This document shows positions 9,877 to 18,089 of a stretch of 32,520 nucleotides of DNA, in pieces. The number at the start of each line of letters is the position of its first letter. Position 1 is the first letter of the stretch. The stretch is taken from positions 1 through 32,520 of IMG/VR virus record IMGVR_UViG_3300023174_006722, one strand, 5' to 3'. Source of the DNA: a virus. The notes beneath the pieces were generated by a model, which worked only from the letters and a program-made list of their open reading frames with translations, was not told the origin of the DNA and did not search any database. The translations under genes and the position numbers were made by a program.

Positions 9877-11741
9877 TAGTATTCTCTCTCAAGAAATTGT
9901 AGGGATGGGGTTATGACTAGAATTTTATTAATAAACTCCAGTTGATTGTTGAGGTAAGGAAATTTAAAAAATGGTAGCTGTGTGTCTTGTGCAATAATAT
10001 TGATATCTTTAAAGGGGTAAACAGGATTATATCCCATTAAGCTAACTCCTGGCACTTCAAGAGTTGTGCCATTTACTGTTCTTATGGTTTTAATATCAGA
10101 AATGCCATCAATGGCCTTGATACTATTGGTGAGACTGGTAAGTGAGATCAACAATCCAAGATTGTCATTGCTTGTTGAGAAGTACTTTCTAAAAATTTCT
10201 GAAATCTCTTTTTTAATTGCTTCAGGGTTACGCTTTGATGTGACACTTCTTGTTATCTGCAGATAGGTGGTATCGCTTATGGTAGGATCTAATGTTTCAC
10301 CTGGGGCTTGCAACCCTAGATCAATTTGCACATACACAGGATCATTTATAACAATTTCTGCTGTTACTACTTTTGTGTTATTAAGATTGTTTATTATCAA
10401 TTGCTTTTGTGCGCTGTTTAAATAGTTTGCCCTGGTAGTGAGAGAAGTTGTTTTTTCCAATCTTGGAACAGCATACACATATATGTTGTTGAAATTGCAT
10501 GAATCAGAAAACTTTACCTGATTGAAAAGAATGCGTGAATCCATGTTGGGTTGCTCTATGCCTATATCAAAATAATATTTGATGTGTTGGGCTAAATAAT
10601 CCCAGTTATTGACAACCTTTACAGAGCCAAGAATACTATTGAAATTTGCATCCAGATAGTTTTTGTAATCCTCTGCAGTGATTAATCTGTATTGACTTTT
10701 GAATGTGTTGGGTGCATTCTGCTTGATACTTTCAACAGATTCAGCTTCTACGTAATTAGTTGAAGGGCTGGTATTTGTAAAGATGATGTAACTTGCTTGA
10801 GTTTGTGTTAGTACCTGCAGGTTTACAGGTGTGGTATCAGTTTTAATCTGATTGAAACGGTCAGTATTGTAGCTAAAAAGTGTATTGCCGTTCAGTACGT
10901 TGGGACCTATTTGACCAGCAGCACCAGCAGATTTGAGATAATAGATTGCAACCTGGTCATTAGCGTTCAAGCTTCTTCCATTTATGTTGTTACCGAACTT
11001 TATCTCATACATTCCATTTTCATTCAAACGTATTTCATACTTTAATGCAGTTCCTCTTTCTAGAAATAAAGATTCAGTTGGTTCCCATTTGCTCCATGCT
11101 GCGTTCTCATTTGTAGTATTGTCTCTAACATATACATCAATGTTAAAATGGTCTATGTTAACGGTTTTTTGTGTGTTGTCTAGAGCCACCAGTGTTACAA
11201 CTTCAAATGGTTCACCGGTGGCAATGTATGTGGGGTATTCAGTGTAGTTTCCTTGATACAGGAGATTTTGCGTGCTCAGATCTTCAAGATATTCCACAGT
11301 AGGTAAACTCTTAGTAAAAGAAACATCTCTATTAAAAGAGTAATTGACCCCGTTTACTGTAAAATATGAGTACCTCTGAATTGTATATGTGTCAGGCGCT
11401 AGTTGCACACCAGCAGTTGCCTCAAATGGTAGTATTGATGATTGGTTTCCAATGGGTTTATAATTTAAAAGCTTCACAACTTTGTTTATATTCTCATACA
11501 GTTGTGCTCCTGTAAACGTGCTCTCAGAGCTTGTTTGATTTAGATAGAAAAGTAATACATGATAGGAGTAAGCAATAATATCTATGATGGAAGATATGTT
11601 GCTACCAAGAAAATTTTGATCAGTAAACACAGTATTGCTATTAAGTCTGGTGGTAATCAGGTCGCGTAATGATGTTGCATCAAATGCAGCATAACCATCT
11701 GTGTTTAGATTGAAATTGTTGAATGTATTTTGTGTTGCCAT
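9876..11741 (-). CDS. Baseplate wedge protein, T4 gp6 / P2 gpJ-like
   Basis: 621 residues; T4 gp6 is about 660. The N-terminal block is diagnostic of the gp6/J family: LRDLITTRLN at about 25-34, FLGSNISSIIDIIAYSYHVLLFYLNQ at about 44-69, then YENINKVVKLLNYKPIG before about residue 100. A middle beta-rich region contains YEIKFGNNINGRSLN, the F-G-D/N-G turn usual in baseplate J proteins. The C-terminal part (RNPEAIKKEISEIFRKYFS) also fits the family. In T4, gp6 dimers form the ring that ties wedges together around the hub. It lies directly after the gp25-like gene with a one-base gap and no SD or TAAATA motif, so it is probably translated from the gp25 transcript. Confidence 0.85.
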   Translation of the reverse strand: MATQNTFNNFNLNTDGYAAFDATSLRDLITTRLNSNTVFTDQNFLGSNISSIIDIIAYSYHVLLFYLNQTSSESTFTGAQLYENINKVVKLLNYKPIGNQSSILPFEATAGVQLAPDTYTIQRYSYFTVNGVNYSFNRDVSFTKSLPTVEYLEDLSTQNLLYQGNYTEYPTYIATGEPFEVVTLVALDNTQKTVNIDHFNIDVYVRDNTTNENAAWSKWEPTESLFLERGTALKYEIRLNENGMYEIKFGNNINGRSLNANDQVAIYYLKSAGAAGQIGPNVLNGNTLFSYNTDRFNQIKTDTTPVNLQVLTQTQASYIIFTNTSPSTNYVEAESVESIKQNAPNTFKSQYRLITAEDYKNYLDANFNSILGSVKVVNNWDYLAQHIKYYFDIGIEQPNMDSRILFNQVKFSDSCNFNNIYVYAVPRLEKTTSLTTRANYLNSAQKQLIINNLNNTKVVTAEIVINDPVYVQIDLGLQAPGETLDPTISDTTYLQITRSVTSKRNPEAIKKEISEIFRKYFSTSNDNLGLLISLTSLTNSIKAIDGISDIKTIRTVNGTTLEVPGVSLMGYNPVYPFKDINIIAQDTQLPFFKFPYLNNQLEFINKILVITPSLQFLEREY

Positions 11742-11742
11742 A

Positions 11743-12222
11743 TTAATTATTGAAAGAGAATCCAGAATTACTTAATACTCCGACCAATTTGAAGGCTGTG
11801 TTATTAACAAAGGGCACTGCAAGGATCAACGTAACAGTATATTGGTGGTTGTCTTCATCAGCAAATACTTTTACAGAGAGCACTTTCACTCTTGTCTCGT
11901 ACTTGTTGATTGATGTCAATATTTCTGTGCCTATTAAAGTGCCACCATCACGGTTCACAGGCTCAAATAAAAACTGAGACAAATTCATTCCGTATTCTGG
12001 ATTTAAAATTTTTTGTCCGGGGATGGTGGTGAACAGGTTGAACAGGCTGTTCTTGATGGCATCATAATCCAAGCTATTGACTGCATCTTTAATTGCATGC
12101 TTTTTTAACAGCTCATTATCAACAGTATAATTGAATGCTAGATCGAGTTTAATGTCAGAATACGTGAATCCTTGGTATGTTTCCTCTGGTTTCTTTATGG
12201 AGACTACATTTATTGATGCCAT
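11743..12222 (-). CDS. Baseplate wedge protein, T4 gp25-like
   Basis: The start is taken at ATG 12222 (MASINVV, 159 residues), not at ATG 12228 two codons upstream, because CATAAATA ends exactly five bases before 12222. The gp25/gpW lysozyme-like fold is recognisable: SLFNLFTTIPGQKILNPEYG, then LSQFLFEPVN (the conserved E-P pair), then a helix and beta strands (KYETRVKVLSVKVFADE, YTVTLILAVP). In T4, gp25 sits at the inner baseplate contacting gp6, gp53 and the first sheath ring, and helps start sheath assembly. It heads an operon with gp6-like and downstream wedge genes and is divergent from the unknown gene at 12283. Confidence 0.88.
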   Translation of the reverse strand: MASINVVSIKKPEETYQGFTYSDIKLDLAFNYTVDNELLKKHAIKDAVNSLDYDAIKNSLFNLFTTIPGQKILNPEYGMNLSQFLFEPVNRDGGTLIGTEILTSINKYETRVKVLSVKVFADEDNHQYTVTLILAVPFVNNTAFKLVGVLSNSGFSFNN

Positions 12223-12227
12223 ATACA

Positions 12228-12235
12228 TATTTATG
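12228..12235 (-). promoter_or_regulatory. Late-promoter-like CATAAATA
   Basis: Minus-strand CATAAATA ends five bases before ATG 12222 of the gp25-like gene. One mismatch to the T4 late consensus TATAAATA. It would drive the wedge operon leftward. Confidence 0.6.
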
Positions 12236-12259
12236 GTAAAAATTAAGTAGGAAACTCAT

Positions 12260-12276
12260 AATAAATAGTATAAATA
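12260..12276 (+). promoter_or_regulatory. Tandem late-promoter-like AATAAATA / TATAAATA
   Basis: Two motif copies, AATAAATA (12260-12267) and TATAAATA (12269-12276), one base apart. The second is a perfect T4 late consensus and ends six bases before ATG 12283. Lies in the 60-base spacer between divergent genes. Confidence 0.65.
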
Positions 12277-12282
12277 TCATTA

Positions 12283-12885
12283 ATGGAAAAGAAGTTTTTA
12301 AAGCTTTATGAAGCGGCTATTAGCAGATACACAAGAGGTGGATTTCTAACAAGTGACAGAGTTAAGTTCGTAGACACTGTGTTTAAGAATGATTTCTTCA
12401 AAGATCAGCCAGAATCCATCAAAAGTGCAGTGAAAGATCTCATTGATTCAGGGTTAAATCTAAGAGTTAAGAACATTAAATCGTTCACACCTGCAGTAAT
12501 GGGTGCTGGCAATCCAGATAATTTTGGCTATGGTTTTACAATAGAGGTTGTACCTGAAATAGCTCCAGGCACATTTGACTACAATAAGACTGTCACAGTT
12601 CCATCCAATTTACTCGTGCATCAGAATGACTACCCCAATCTGCCACCCATTCCTGATCAATTTAAATATGATAACAAAGTTCAGATTGACCCAATCCCAG
12701 TGAAGCTACCAGATACAGGCAATTATCTGACACCTCAGAAACAAACAGGGTTTTCTGATGTTGGGGGCAAGATGCAGCCTGGTGACAGAGAGCTAACAGA
12801 CAAAAATATCAAGATCCCTGCTGTACCTGCTGAAGGTCAAAAAGATCCTGCTGTGTACACGGCAATGTATTTACCGAAAAACTGA
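12283..12885 (+). CDS. Conserved-looking phage protein of unknown function
   Basis: 200 residues. The N-terminal third is helical (KKFLKLYEAAISRYTRGGFLTSDRVKF, then an amphipathic SIKSAVKDLIDSG). The C-terminal half is Pro-rich and extended (repeated PPIP, PIPVKLP, IPAVPA), suggesting a flexible tail that wraps a partner. No catalytic motif, signal peptide or membrane segment. It has a perfect TATAAATA six bases before ATG, so late expression and a virion or assembly role are likely, but I cannot name it. Its 3' end overlaps the clamp-loader gene tail to tail by 15 bases. Confidence 0.8.
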   Translation: MEKKFLKLYEAAISRYTRGGFLTSDRVKFVDTVFKNDFFKDQPESIKSAVKDLIDSGLNLRVKNIKSFTPAVMGAGNPDNFGYGFTIEVVPEIAPGTFDYNKTVTVPSNLLVHQNDYPNLPPIPDQFKYDNKVQIDPIPVKLPDTGNYLTPQKQTGFSDVGGKMQPGDRELTDKNIKIPAVPAEGQKDPAVYTAMYLPKN

Positions 12886-13821
12886 GAATAGTGTTGGGTC
12901 TGCCATCAGTATGAAGCAGCTGAAGCAATTAATCTCTTGATCCACAACAAAAGCAGATCTGTACAAATGCTCAGCTATTATTAGTAAATACTTTCTCTTC
13001 AAGTCAGCATCCATTTGCTTGTTTTCTATGTACTTAAAAAGTCCTCTGAGTAGCAGAACATAGTCTGCGTTGAATATGCTCTCATTCTCAATGAGTATCT
13101 TTCTCAAGATATTAATATTCTTGCTTACTATCTCTTTGAACACCGATTCATACAATTCATTATTTGAAAAACTGTGAATCTTAAGCTTGCCTGTAACTGA
13201 AAACTTTTGAAGTTCATTGATGCATGATCTGAGATCAGGGTAATATGATTTTATAAAGTCAAATAAGATGGACTTTTGATCAGCATCTATTTCTATCTTT
13301 TCTGTCTTCAGAATATTTATGCATCTCTTGATAGATTTGTCCAGTGGAGGTGTCACATCCAGATTCTGGCATCTGCTTTGCAAAGCAGGAATAATTCTAT
13401 ATTTGTAGTTAGCAGTCAGAATGAATCTTGTTAAATTAGAAAACTCTTCCATGGTATTTCTTAGTGCACGCTGACCATCTAATGAGATACCATCTGCTTC
13501 ATCAAGAATAATAACTTTAATACCACCATCAATGCTTCTGGTCTGGGCAAAGCTAGTTACCTTTGTTCTGATGGTCTCAATACCATTTTCATCACTGGCA
13601 TTGATATACAGATATTGACATTTTAAAATGTCTTTGACAATTATTTTAGCTAAAGTTGTTTTTCCTAGACCTTGCTTGCCTGCTAATAGGAGATTAGGAA
13701 TTTCTTTGTTATTGACAAAGCTATTTACTATTTCTAGATTTTGATCTGTAATGACAAAGCTATCTAGTTTTTGTGGTCGATACTTCTCGACCCAAAGATT
13801 TGAAATTTCTTGTAGGTTCAT
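12871..13821 (-). CDS. Clamp-loader ATPase large subunit, T4 gp44-like
   Basis: 316 residues; T4 gp44 is 319. The AAA+ motifs are complete: WVEKYRP at 10-16, Walker A GKQGLGKTT at 48-56, Walker B VIILDEADG at 103-111, sensor 1 around ILTANY (134-139) and the SRC arginine-finger motif at 149-151, followed by the helical lid and collar. The protein loads the sliding clamp onto DNA using ATP. In T4 the clamp (gp45) also activates late transcription, so a loader gene among late structural genes bearing T4-like late promoters is coherent. The ATG overlaps the dUTPase stop (ATGA), indicating translational coupling. The small loader subunit (gp62) and the clamp are not in the window. Confidence 0.93.
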   Translation of the reverse strand: MNLQEISNLWVEKYRPQKLDSFVITDQNLEIVNSFVNNKEIPNLLLAGKQGLGKTTLAKIIVKDILKCQYLYINASDENGIETIRTKVTSFAQTRSIDGGIKVIILDEADGISLDGQRALRNTMEEFSNLTRFILTANYKYRIIPALQSRCQNLDVTPPLDKSIKRCINILKTEKIEIDADQKSILFDFIKSYYPDLRSCINELQKFSVTGKLKIHSFSNNELYESVFKEIVSKNINILRKILIENESIFNADYVLLLRGLFKYIENKQMDADLKRKYLLIIAEHLYRSAFVVDQEINCFSCFILMADPTLFSVFR

Positions 13822-14270
13822 TTTCCAGAGGAACCGAAACCCTTTTCACCGCGGGTAGAAGCTTGTCCTGTGCCCCATTCAACTTGCATGTGTATGTTCA
13901 TGTAGACTATGAACTGTGCAATTCTGTCACCTGCTTTGATCTCGTACAGAGCATCTGTTGAATTGTATAACTTGATACCTGCATCACCTCTGTAACCATT
14001 GTCAATGATGCCTGGATGTGCAGTGATACCGTGCTTAAATCCTAAGCCGCTCCGGCTCTCAACCTTTACCCAATATCCTTCTGGAATGTCAGCAAATTTT
14101 AAACCAACATTCACTACAACTGACCCTCTGGCGGGTACTATTTTGTCTTCAATGGAATACACATCATAACCTGTATCAGAATCATGATTCTTGCTGGGGA
14201 GCTTAGCATCTGGGTGCGTCTTTTCAAATAGTAATACAGGCATGTATGTGAGGTTAAGATCAGAATTCAT
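13818..14270 (-). CDS. dut: dUTP diphosphatase (trimeric dUTPase)
   Basis: 150 residues with all five dUTPase motifs in order: DTGYDVYS at 32-39, ESRSGLG at 71-77, PGIIDNGYRGD at 86-96 (catalytic Asp and the uracil-pocket Tyr), KAGDRIAQF at 112-120 and the C-terminal arm RGEKGFGSSG at 140-149. It hydrolyses dUTP to dUMP and pyrophosphate, keeping uracil out of phage DNA and feeding dTMP synthesis; the family is homotrimeric. It is full length and looks intact. It leads a two-gene island with the clamp loader, divergent from the helical protein at 14322. The upstream region lacks NNTAAATA and instead has TATAAT-type sequences, fitting earlier expression. Confidence 0.95.
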   Translation of the reverse strand: MNSDLNLTYMPVLLFEKTHPDAKLPSKNHDSDTGYDVYSIEDKIVPARGSVVVNVGLKFADIPEGYWVKVESRSGLGFKHGITAHPGIIDNGYRGDAGIKLYNSTDALYEIKAGDRIAQFIVYMNIHMQVEWGTGQASTRGEKGFGSSGK

Positions 14271-14276
14271 AGTCTT

Positions 14277-14304
14277 ATTATATTATAAGTGTATATGAAA
14301 TCAA
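14277..14304 (-). promoter_or_regulatory. Possible sigma70-type promoter for the dUTPase/clamp-loader pair
   Basis: Minus strand: TTGATT (14304-14299), 16 bases, TATAAT (14282-14277), then six bases to ATG 14270. A second TATAAT overlaps at 14287-14282. Match to TTGACA is partial (4 of 6) and the DNA is A+T-rich, so this is tentative. It contrasts with the NNTAAATA elements before virion genes. Confidence 0.3.
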
Positions 14305-14308
14305 ATGG

Positions 14309-14316
14309 AATAAATA
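14309..14316 (+). promoter_or_regulatory. Late-promoter-like AATAAATA
   Basis: Ends five bases before ATG 14322. This spacing, constant across the window, is the main reason for choosing 14322 over upstream GTG 14289 or ATG 14295. Confidence 0.5.
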
Positions 14317-14321
14317 CTGTT

Positions 14322-14795
14322 ATGAGTGAAGAACTTAATGAAATGGTGGGTGATCTATTGAGTCAATTAACAGAAGCACAGCAAGCAGCTAAGAAAGTTG
14401 AAGCTGAGCAGAATCCTCTCAAGAAAGAGAATTTAGAGAAATTTGTTGTTGAAACAGCAGGTGCATTAGTTGAGGAGAGCTTAGCAATGTTAAAGAATGT
14501 TAAAGATTACATCATTTCATCACCAGAGAGTAAGGATGTGGCATCATTCTCTGAACTTGTACAGGCTACAGCCACTGCATTGGATGCTCTCAACAAGATC
14601 AACTTGAGTGATAAAAAGAACGACACAATAAAATCTGTTAAACAGATGGATATAGAAGCTAGAAAAGCTTTGAAACAAGAAGACTCCACTCAAAAATTGC
14701 TTGCTACCAGAGAAGAAGTGTTCAAGATGTTAATGGACAATTTGGGTAAGATTGATGAAGCAAAAACCATAGACATCAAGACAATTGATACTTGA
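14322..14795 (+). CDS. Small helical protein of unknown function
   Basis: 157 residues from ATG 14322 (MSEELNEM); a longer form starting at 14289 or 14295 is possible but would place the promoter motif inside the gene. The whole chain is predicted by eye to be helical, with heptad-like stretches (MVGDLLSQLTEAQQAAKKVEAEQ; TREEVFKMLMDNLGKIDEAK) and many Lys/Glu, suggesting a coiled-coil or oligomeric assembly factor. No Cys, no membrane segment, no catalytic motif. Late motif upstream; tail to tail with the 576-residue gene, one base apart. Function unknown. Confidence 0.75.
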   Translation: MSEELNEMVGDLLSQLTEAQQAAKKVEAEQNPLKKENLEKFVVETAGALVEESLAMLKNVKDYIISSPESKDVASFSELVQATATALDALNKINLSDKKNDTIKSVKQMDIEARKALKQEDSTQKLLATREEVFKMLMDNLGKIDEAKTIDIKTIDT

Positions 14796-14796
14796 T

Positions 14797-16527
14797 TTAC
14801 CCGCAACTTGTTAGATTTTTATATAAATCGGTAAATGTTTTTTCTATATTATCCAGAATGCCTGAAGAAAGCTGATCAAATATCTCACCAAAGCTAGATA
14901 GAGATATATCCAGCTTGGGAAAGAGGTTTAAAAGCTTTCTCTCTATTTCATCAAAATTAATATCAAAATTAAAGTCAAAATTCAAGCTGCCATTTAAATC
15001 AGGTATGGGGAAGTTGCAAATAATATCTTTTACACTTTTCAGACTGTTGTATACGCTCATTGGATCTGTTTTAAATCCGCCATTAAATAAATTAGCTACA
15101 CCTCCAAGGGAATTGGCAAGCTGACTTGCAGCTCCTACAACCTTGCTAAAATCACCAGCAATAGTACCCAGTGAACTACCAAATACACCACCAGGAATGA
15201 GATTACCTAGACTTGCCAAATTTGTTAGACTGGATATTTGTGTTGGATTTATGGATGTAATGAAGTTTGGTATCTGTGCAAACTCCATAAAATTAGGAAT
15301 ATTTAAATTGGATAGTCCAGGTGGGATGATGTTGGTTAAATTGCCAAATAGAAAATCAGGTGCATACTTGTTTATGTTGATTGATTTTAAGTAATCTGCA
15401 GGGTTAATATTAAGAGTTGAGAGGTTGGAGGTTAATGCTTTTTGAGCATCAGGTAGCTTGTTAATAGGAAGAGCAAAAGACATCTCTGTTATGTTGGGTA
15501 CTAGATTGGTTTGATTTGTTGCTGTGTTGGTGTATGTGTTATTCTGTGTTAATGGTGCAGAAATAGAATCTTTTATTGTTTTTGATTTTCTTGCAGGAAA
15601 TATTTCATTTAACAACAGGTCAACATATGGTTTACCATTTTCAACTTTTAATTGAAATGCAGCATTGCTCATTTTCTGTACATTAGTTTTGCTGTCACGT
15701 AAGTTGCAGCCTGTAAAGTTGCCGATGTTATTATGATACCTTACATATTCAAAAAATTTGCTGTAATACCCTACAAGGCTCAGGTAGAATGTCTTGAGAG
15801 CACTGGTATAATTCACATAATAGTTATAGTCAGCTATTAAATTTGTTCCATGAGGGCGGGTCGAATCTTGGTATGGATCATCATTGGGGCTTACAAAGTA
15901 AATATTTTGCAAATTAACTCTCATAAGAGAGCTAGTTTTGGTACTCAGATCTGTTATCACTTGCTTTGTTATTGGTGACACTTTATTCCTTAGTTGAATA
16001 GGTATGTAGTTTGGTGCACCATAGATGCCGCAGGTTAAGTCATAAACGGGAGTTGTAGAATCATCAATTTTATTATCTGAGTTGACAAGGAGACCAATGG
16101 AATCGCTAATATTTTTATAATAGTTCTTTTTAGTGTTGATTTGTTTCTCGACTAATGTTTTTACAGGCTCTATTGCACTGTCATATCTTTTGGACCAAAA
16201 TTCTATGAAATCACTGTCAAGATAGTCAAATAGTTTGTTATTTAATCCAGAATAAAATTCAGCAAAATCAGTTACAGGATCACCAGATTGTAAGATATTG
16301 TAATATAGCACTGCAATATTAATCTGATTCTCAATATTACTCATTATGCTAACGTAATTTGAATCTTGCTTGAGGAGTTCCAATTTGGATGAAAAATTGA
16401 TATCTGCCATTTTGGGTAGTATGGATTTTATTGGCAATTTTTCTTGATTGGGTGCAAGTGTACCTTGTGTTGCTGCTAGTGCACTAGCAGAATTACTATT
16501 TATATTGTATGAAAATCCTGGTGTCAT
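14797..16527 (-). CDS. Virion-associated protein of unknown function, in the hub region
   Basis: 576 residues. The N-terminal half is mainly helical with conserved-looking Cys (DLTCGIYG, TGCNLRDS). The middle (about 340-500) is rich in Asn, Pro, Leu, Ile and Gly in short loops (LPDAQKALTSNLSTLNINPADYL, IPPGLSNLNIPNFMEF, PGGVFGSSLG). The C-terminus is amphipathic with NFDFNFDINFDEIERKLLNLF. No lysozyme catalytic motif, OB-fold signature or beta-helix spike repeat is apparent, although the gene follows the hub gene, near where T4-like phages may carry gp5. The ATG overlaps the hub gene stop by four bases (ATGA), so the two are co-translated and probably interact. Not recognised. Confidence 0.75.
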   Translation of the reverse strand: MTPGFSYNINSNSASALAATQGTLAPNQEKLPIKSILPKMADINFSSKLELLKQDSNYVSIMSNIENQINIAVLYYNILQSGDPVTDFAEFYSGLNNKLFDYLDSDFIEFWSKRYDSAIEPVKTLVEKQINTKKNYYKNISDSIGLLVNSDNKIDDSTTPVYDLTCGIYGAPNYIPIQLRNKVSPITKQVITDLSTKTSSLMRVNLQNIYFVSPNDDPYQDSTRPHGTNLIADYNYYVNYTSALKTFYLSLVGYYSKFFEYVRYHNNIGNFTGCNLRDSKTNVQKMSNAAFQLKVENGKPYVDLLLNEIFPARKSKTIKDSISAPLTQNNTYTNTATNQTNLVPNITEMSFALPINKLPDAQKALTSNLSTLNINPADYLKSININKYAPDFLFGNLTNIIPPGLSNLNIPNFMEFAQIPNFITSINPTQISSLTNLASLGNLIPGGVFGSSLGTIAGDFSKVVGAASQLANSLGGVANLFNGGFKTDPMSVYNSLKSVKDIICNFPIPDLNGSLNFDFNFDINFDEIERKLLNLFPKLDISLSSFGEIFDQLSSGILDNIEKTFTDLYKNLTSCG

Positions 16528-18089
16528 ATGTGCGTTGGGTTAAGAAATACGTTATCCTCTATGTAGGCCTTCACACAGACCAATTCATTTGTATATAGTG
16601 CATTTCGAAAGGTATGCTTGACATTGACAATTAAATATATACCCAGAAGTTTTTTATCAAAATCAGATAAGGGTATGGAGGTGTCTCTGCTTATTGATAT
16701 GAATCTGCCTGCTTGTCTGTGTGTAGATCCTGTTACTTTAAAGATGAACAAATTGCTATTCAAAATATAATCATATAGAAATTTTGTTCTGCCTAGAGAT
16801 AGTCTCTGATCAGAGTTTGTCTCAACACTAGCAAAAGCATAACGCACATTCTTATTTTTATCGCGATAGTCACCTGGTAGAATATTTTGCATCTTAGATG
16901 TGGTTGTATCACCGCCAAATGAACAGTAATTGTCTTTTATTACATTAAAATTGCTTGCGGTGGAATTGCGTTCACTATCAATCTCAAATATCTTATCACC
17001 ATAGCCGTAGAAATTAACTATCTTGGGTACTAGCTCATCTTGTGTGAATTGACCGGACATATTATCAAAGGAATATGTGTCTATATTGCCTATGGTATTG
17101 AAATAAGGTGCATATTTTGGTGAAAATCCTTTGCTCAGCGTAAAGGACATGTTTTGGTTTCCCTCAAAAGGTAGATTATCAAAGCCTACAATTTTGTAAT
17201 CCTCTAGGAAATATTTGCCTGGGATGGCATTTTGTCCTTGTCCTTGCACCGCTCCCTTGAAATAATCAGCCATGCTAATCAAAGAGAATTCTCTTGGATA
17301 TCTCTCAAACCTTAAAATGCATGGATCGAATTTGTTGTCCACACTAGACACATGTCTATCAAGTATATAGTTTATTGTATCTATTGCTTTGTATTGTGCA
17401 GGAGCAGAGAAGAATATAGTTGTCGCGCCTGGGTCGAAATCTTTGCTTATATTTATTTTGTATCCTTCTGTGACCGGGAGTGCATCTAGCAAAGCACCAG
17501 AAATGGCTGCACCAGTTGTAATGGACCTGTCACTGTTGGACAGTAGTGTGACGCCTGGATCGGGTATGAAGTTGCTAGTAGCATAATAAGAGTTTTTTTC
17601 TCTTAAAATTTCATAATTTAAATCCCAAAAATATAGTTTTTTAGTTTTATTGTCAACGTTCTCATCTCTTACATCCTCCTCGTGATATACTGCAAATTCA
17701 AAATCGAGTAAAAAACTTTGTAATACTACATCATCATATGTTGTTGCAGGGCCGGGAATAACTTTAGGTAATACAGTGACACGCAAAACATCCCGGCAGT
17801 CACCTTTCATGAAAAAATCTTTTAAATTATCAGATAAGAGATCTTTCTGCTGTATGATGGGTGTGCGTTCAATACTATCATATTTGTTGTCTAATACTAT
17901 GTAGCCTTTGTGAAATATGGCAGTTAAATCATCTTCAATTACCAGTTCTTTTATGATCTGGGGAGTTAGAACCTTTAATCTGCCATCATAATTAATAAGA
18001 CTAACCTGGAATATGTAAAAGTTGTTATTAATCTGGTATGGAAAATCATTAAATTGATATTCCTGTGAAAAAGATGAATCATTATTCAT
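16524..18089 (-). CDS. Baseplate hub protein, gp27/gpD-like (tentative)
   Basis: 521 residues. The C-terminal segment reads like the end of tail hub proteins of the gp27/gpD/VgrG group: GSTHRQAGRFISISRD, then FDKKLLGIYLIVNVKHTFRN, then LYTNELVCVKAYIED, a pattern of a reduced-loop strand, G-x-Y-L-I-x-x-V-x-H and a final strand. The middle contains FFSAPAQYKAIDTINYILDRHVS, the usual helix after the first tube domain. Such hubs form the trimeric adaptor between the sixfold tube and the spike. The position between a gp53-like wedge gene and a co-translated unknown fits. The start overlaps the 123-aa stop (TAATG). Family call is by pattern only. Confidence 0.6.
   Translation of the reverse strand: MNNDSSFSQEYQFNDFPYQINNNFYIFQVSLINYDGRLKVLTPQIIKELVIEDDLTAIFHKGYIVLDNKYDSIERTPIIQQKDLLSDNLKDFFMKGDCRDVLRVTVLPKVIPGPATTYDDVVLQSFLLDFEFAVYHEEDVRDENVDNKTKKLYFWDLNYEILREKNSYYATSNFIPDPGVTLLSNSDRSITTGAAISGALLDALPVTEGYKINISKDFDPGATTIFFSAPAQYKAIDTINYILDRHVSSVDNKFDPCILRFERYPREFSLISMADYFKGAVQGQGQNAIPGKYFLEDYKIVGFDNLPFEGNQNMSFTLSKGFSPKYAPYFNTIGNIDTYSFDNMSGQFTQDELVPKIVNFYGYGDKIFEIDSERNSTASNFNVIKDNYCSFGGDTTTSKMQNILPGDYRDKNKNVRYAFASVETNSDQRLSLGRTKFLYDYILNSNLFIFKVTGSTHRQAGRFISISRDTSIPLSDFDKKLLGIYLIVNVKHTFRNALYTNELVCVKAYIEDNVFLNPTHI

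Noticed and set aside
12223-12228. ATG 12228 as start of the gp25-like gene
   Set aside because: The CATAAATA motif begins at this ATG's own bases; the promoter spacing supports ATG 12222.
14289-14321. Longer start (GTG 14289 or ATG 14295) for the helical protein
   Set aside because: Would place the AATAAATA element inside the gene; ATG 14322 fits the five-base spacing found elsewhere. Not fully excluded.
14815-14840. Weak hairpin GATTT/AAATC near the end of the 576-aa gene
   Set aside because: Only five A+T-rich pairs with no convincing T-run; lies within coding sequence.
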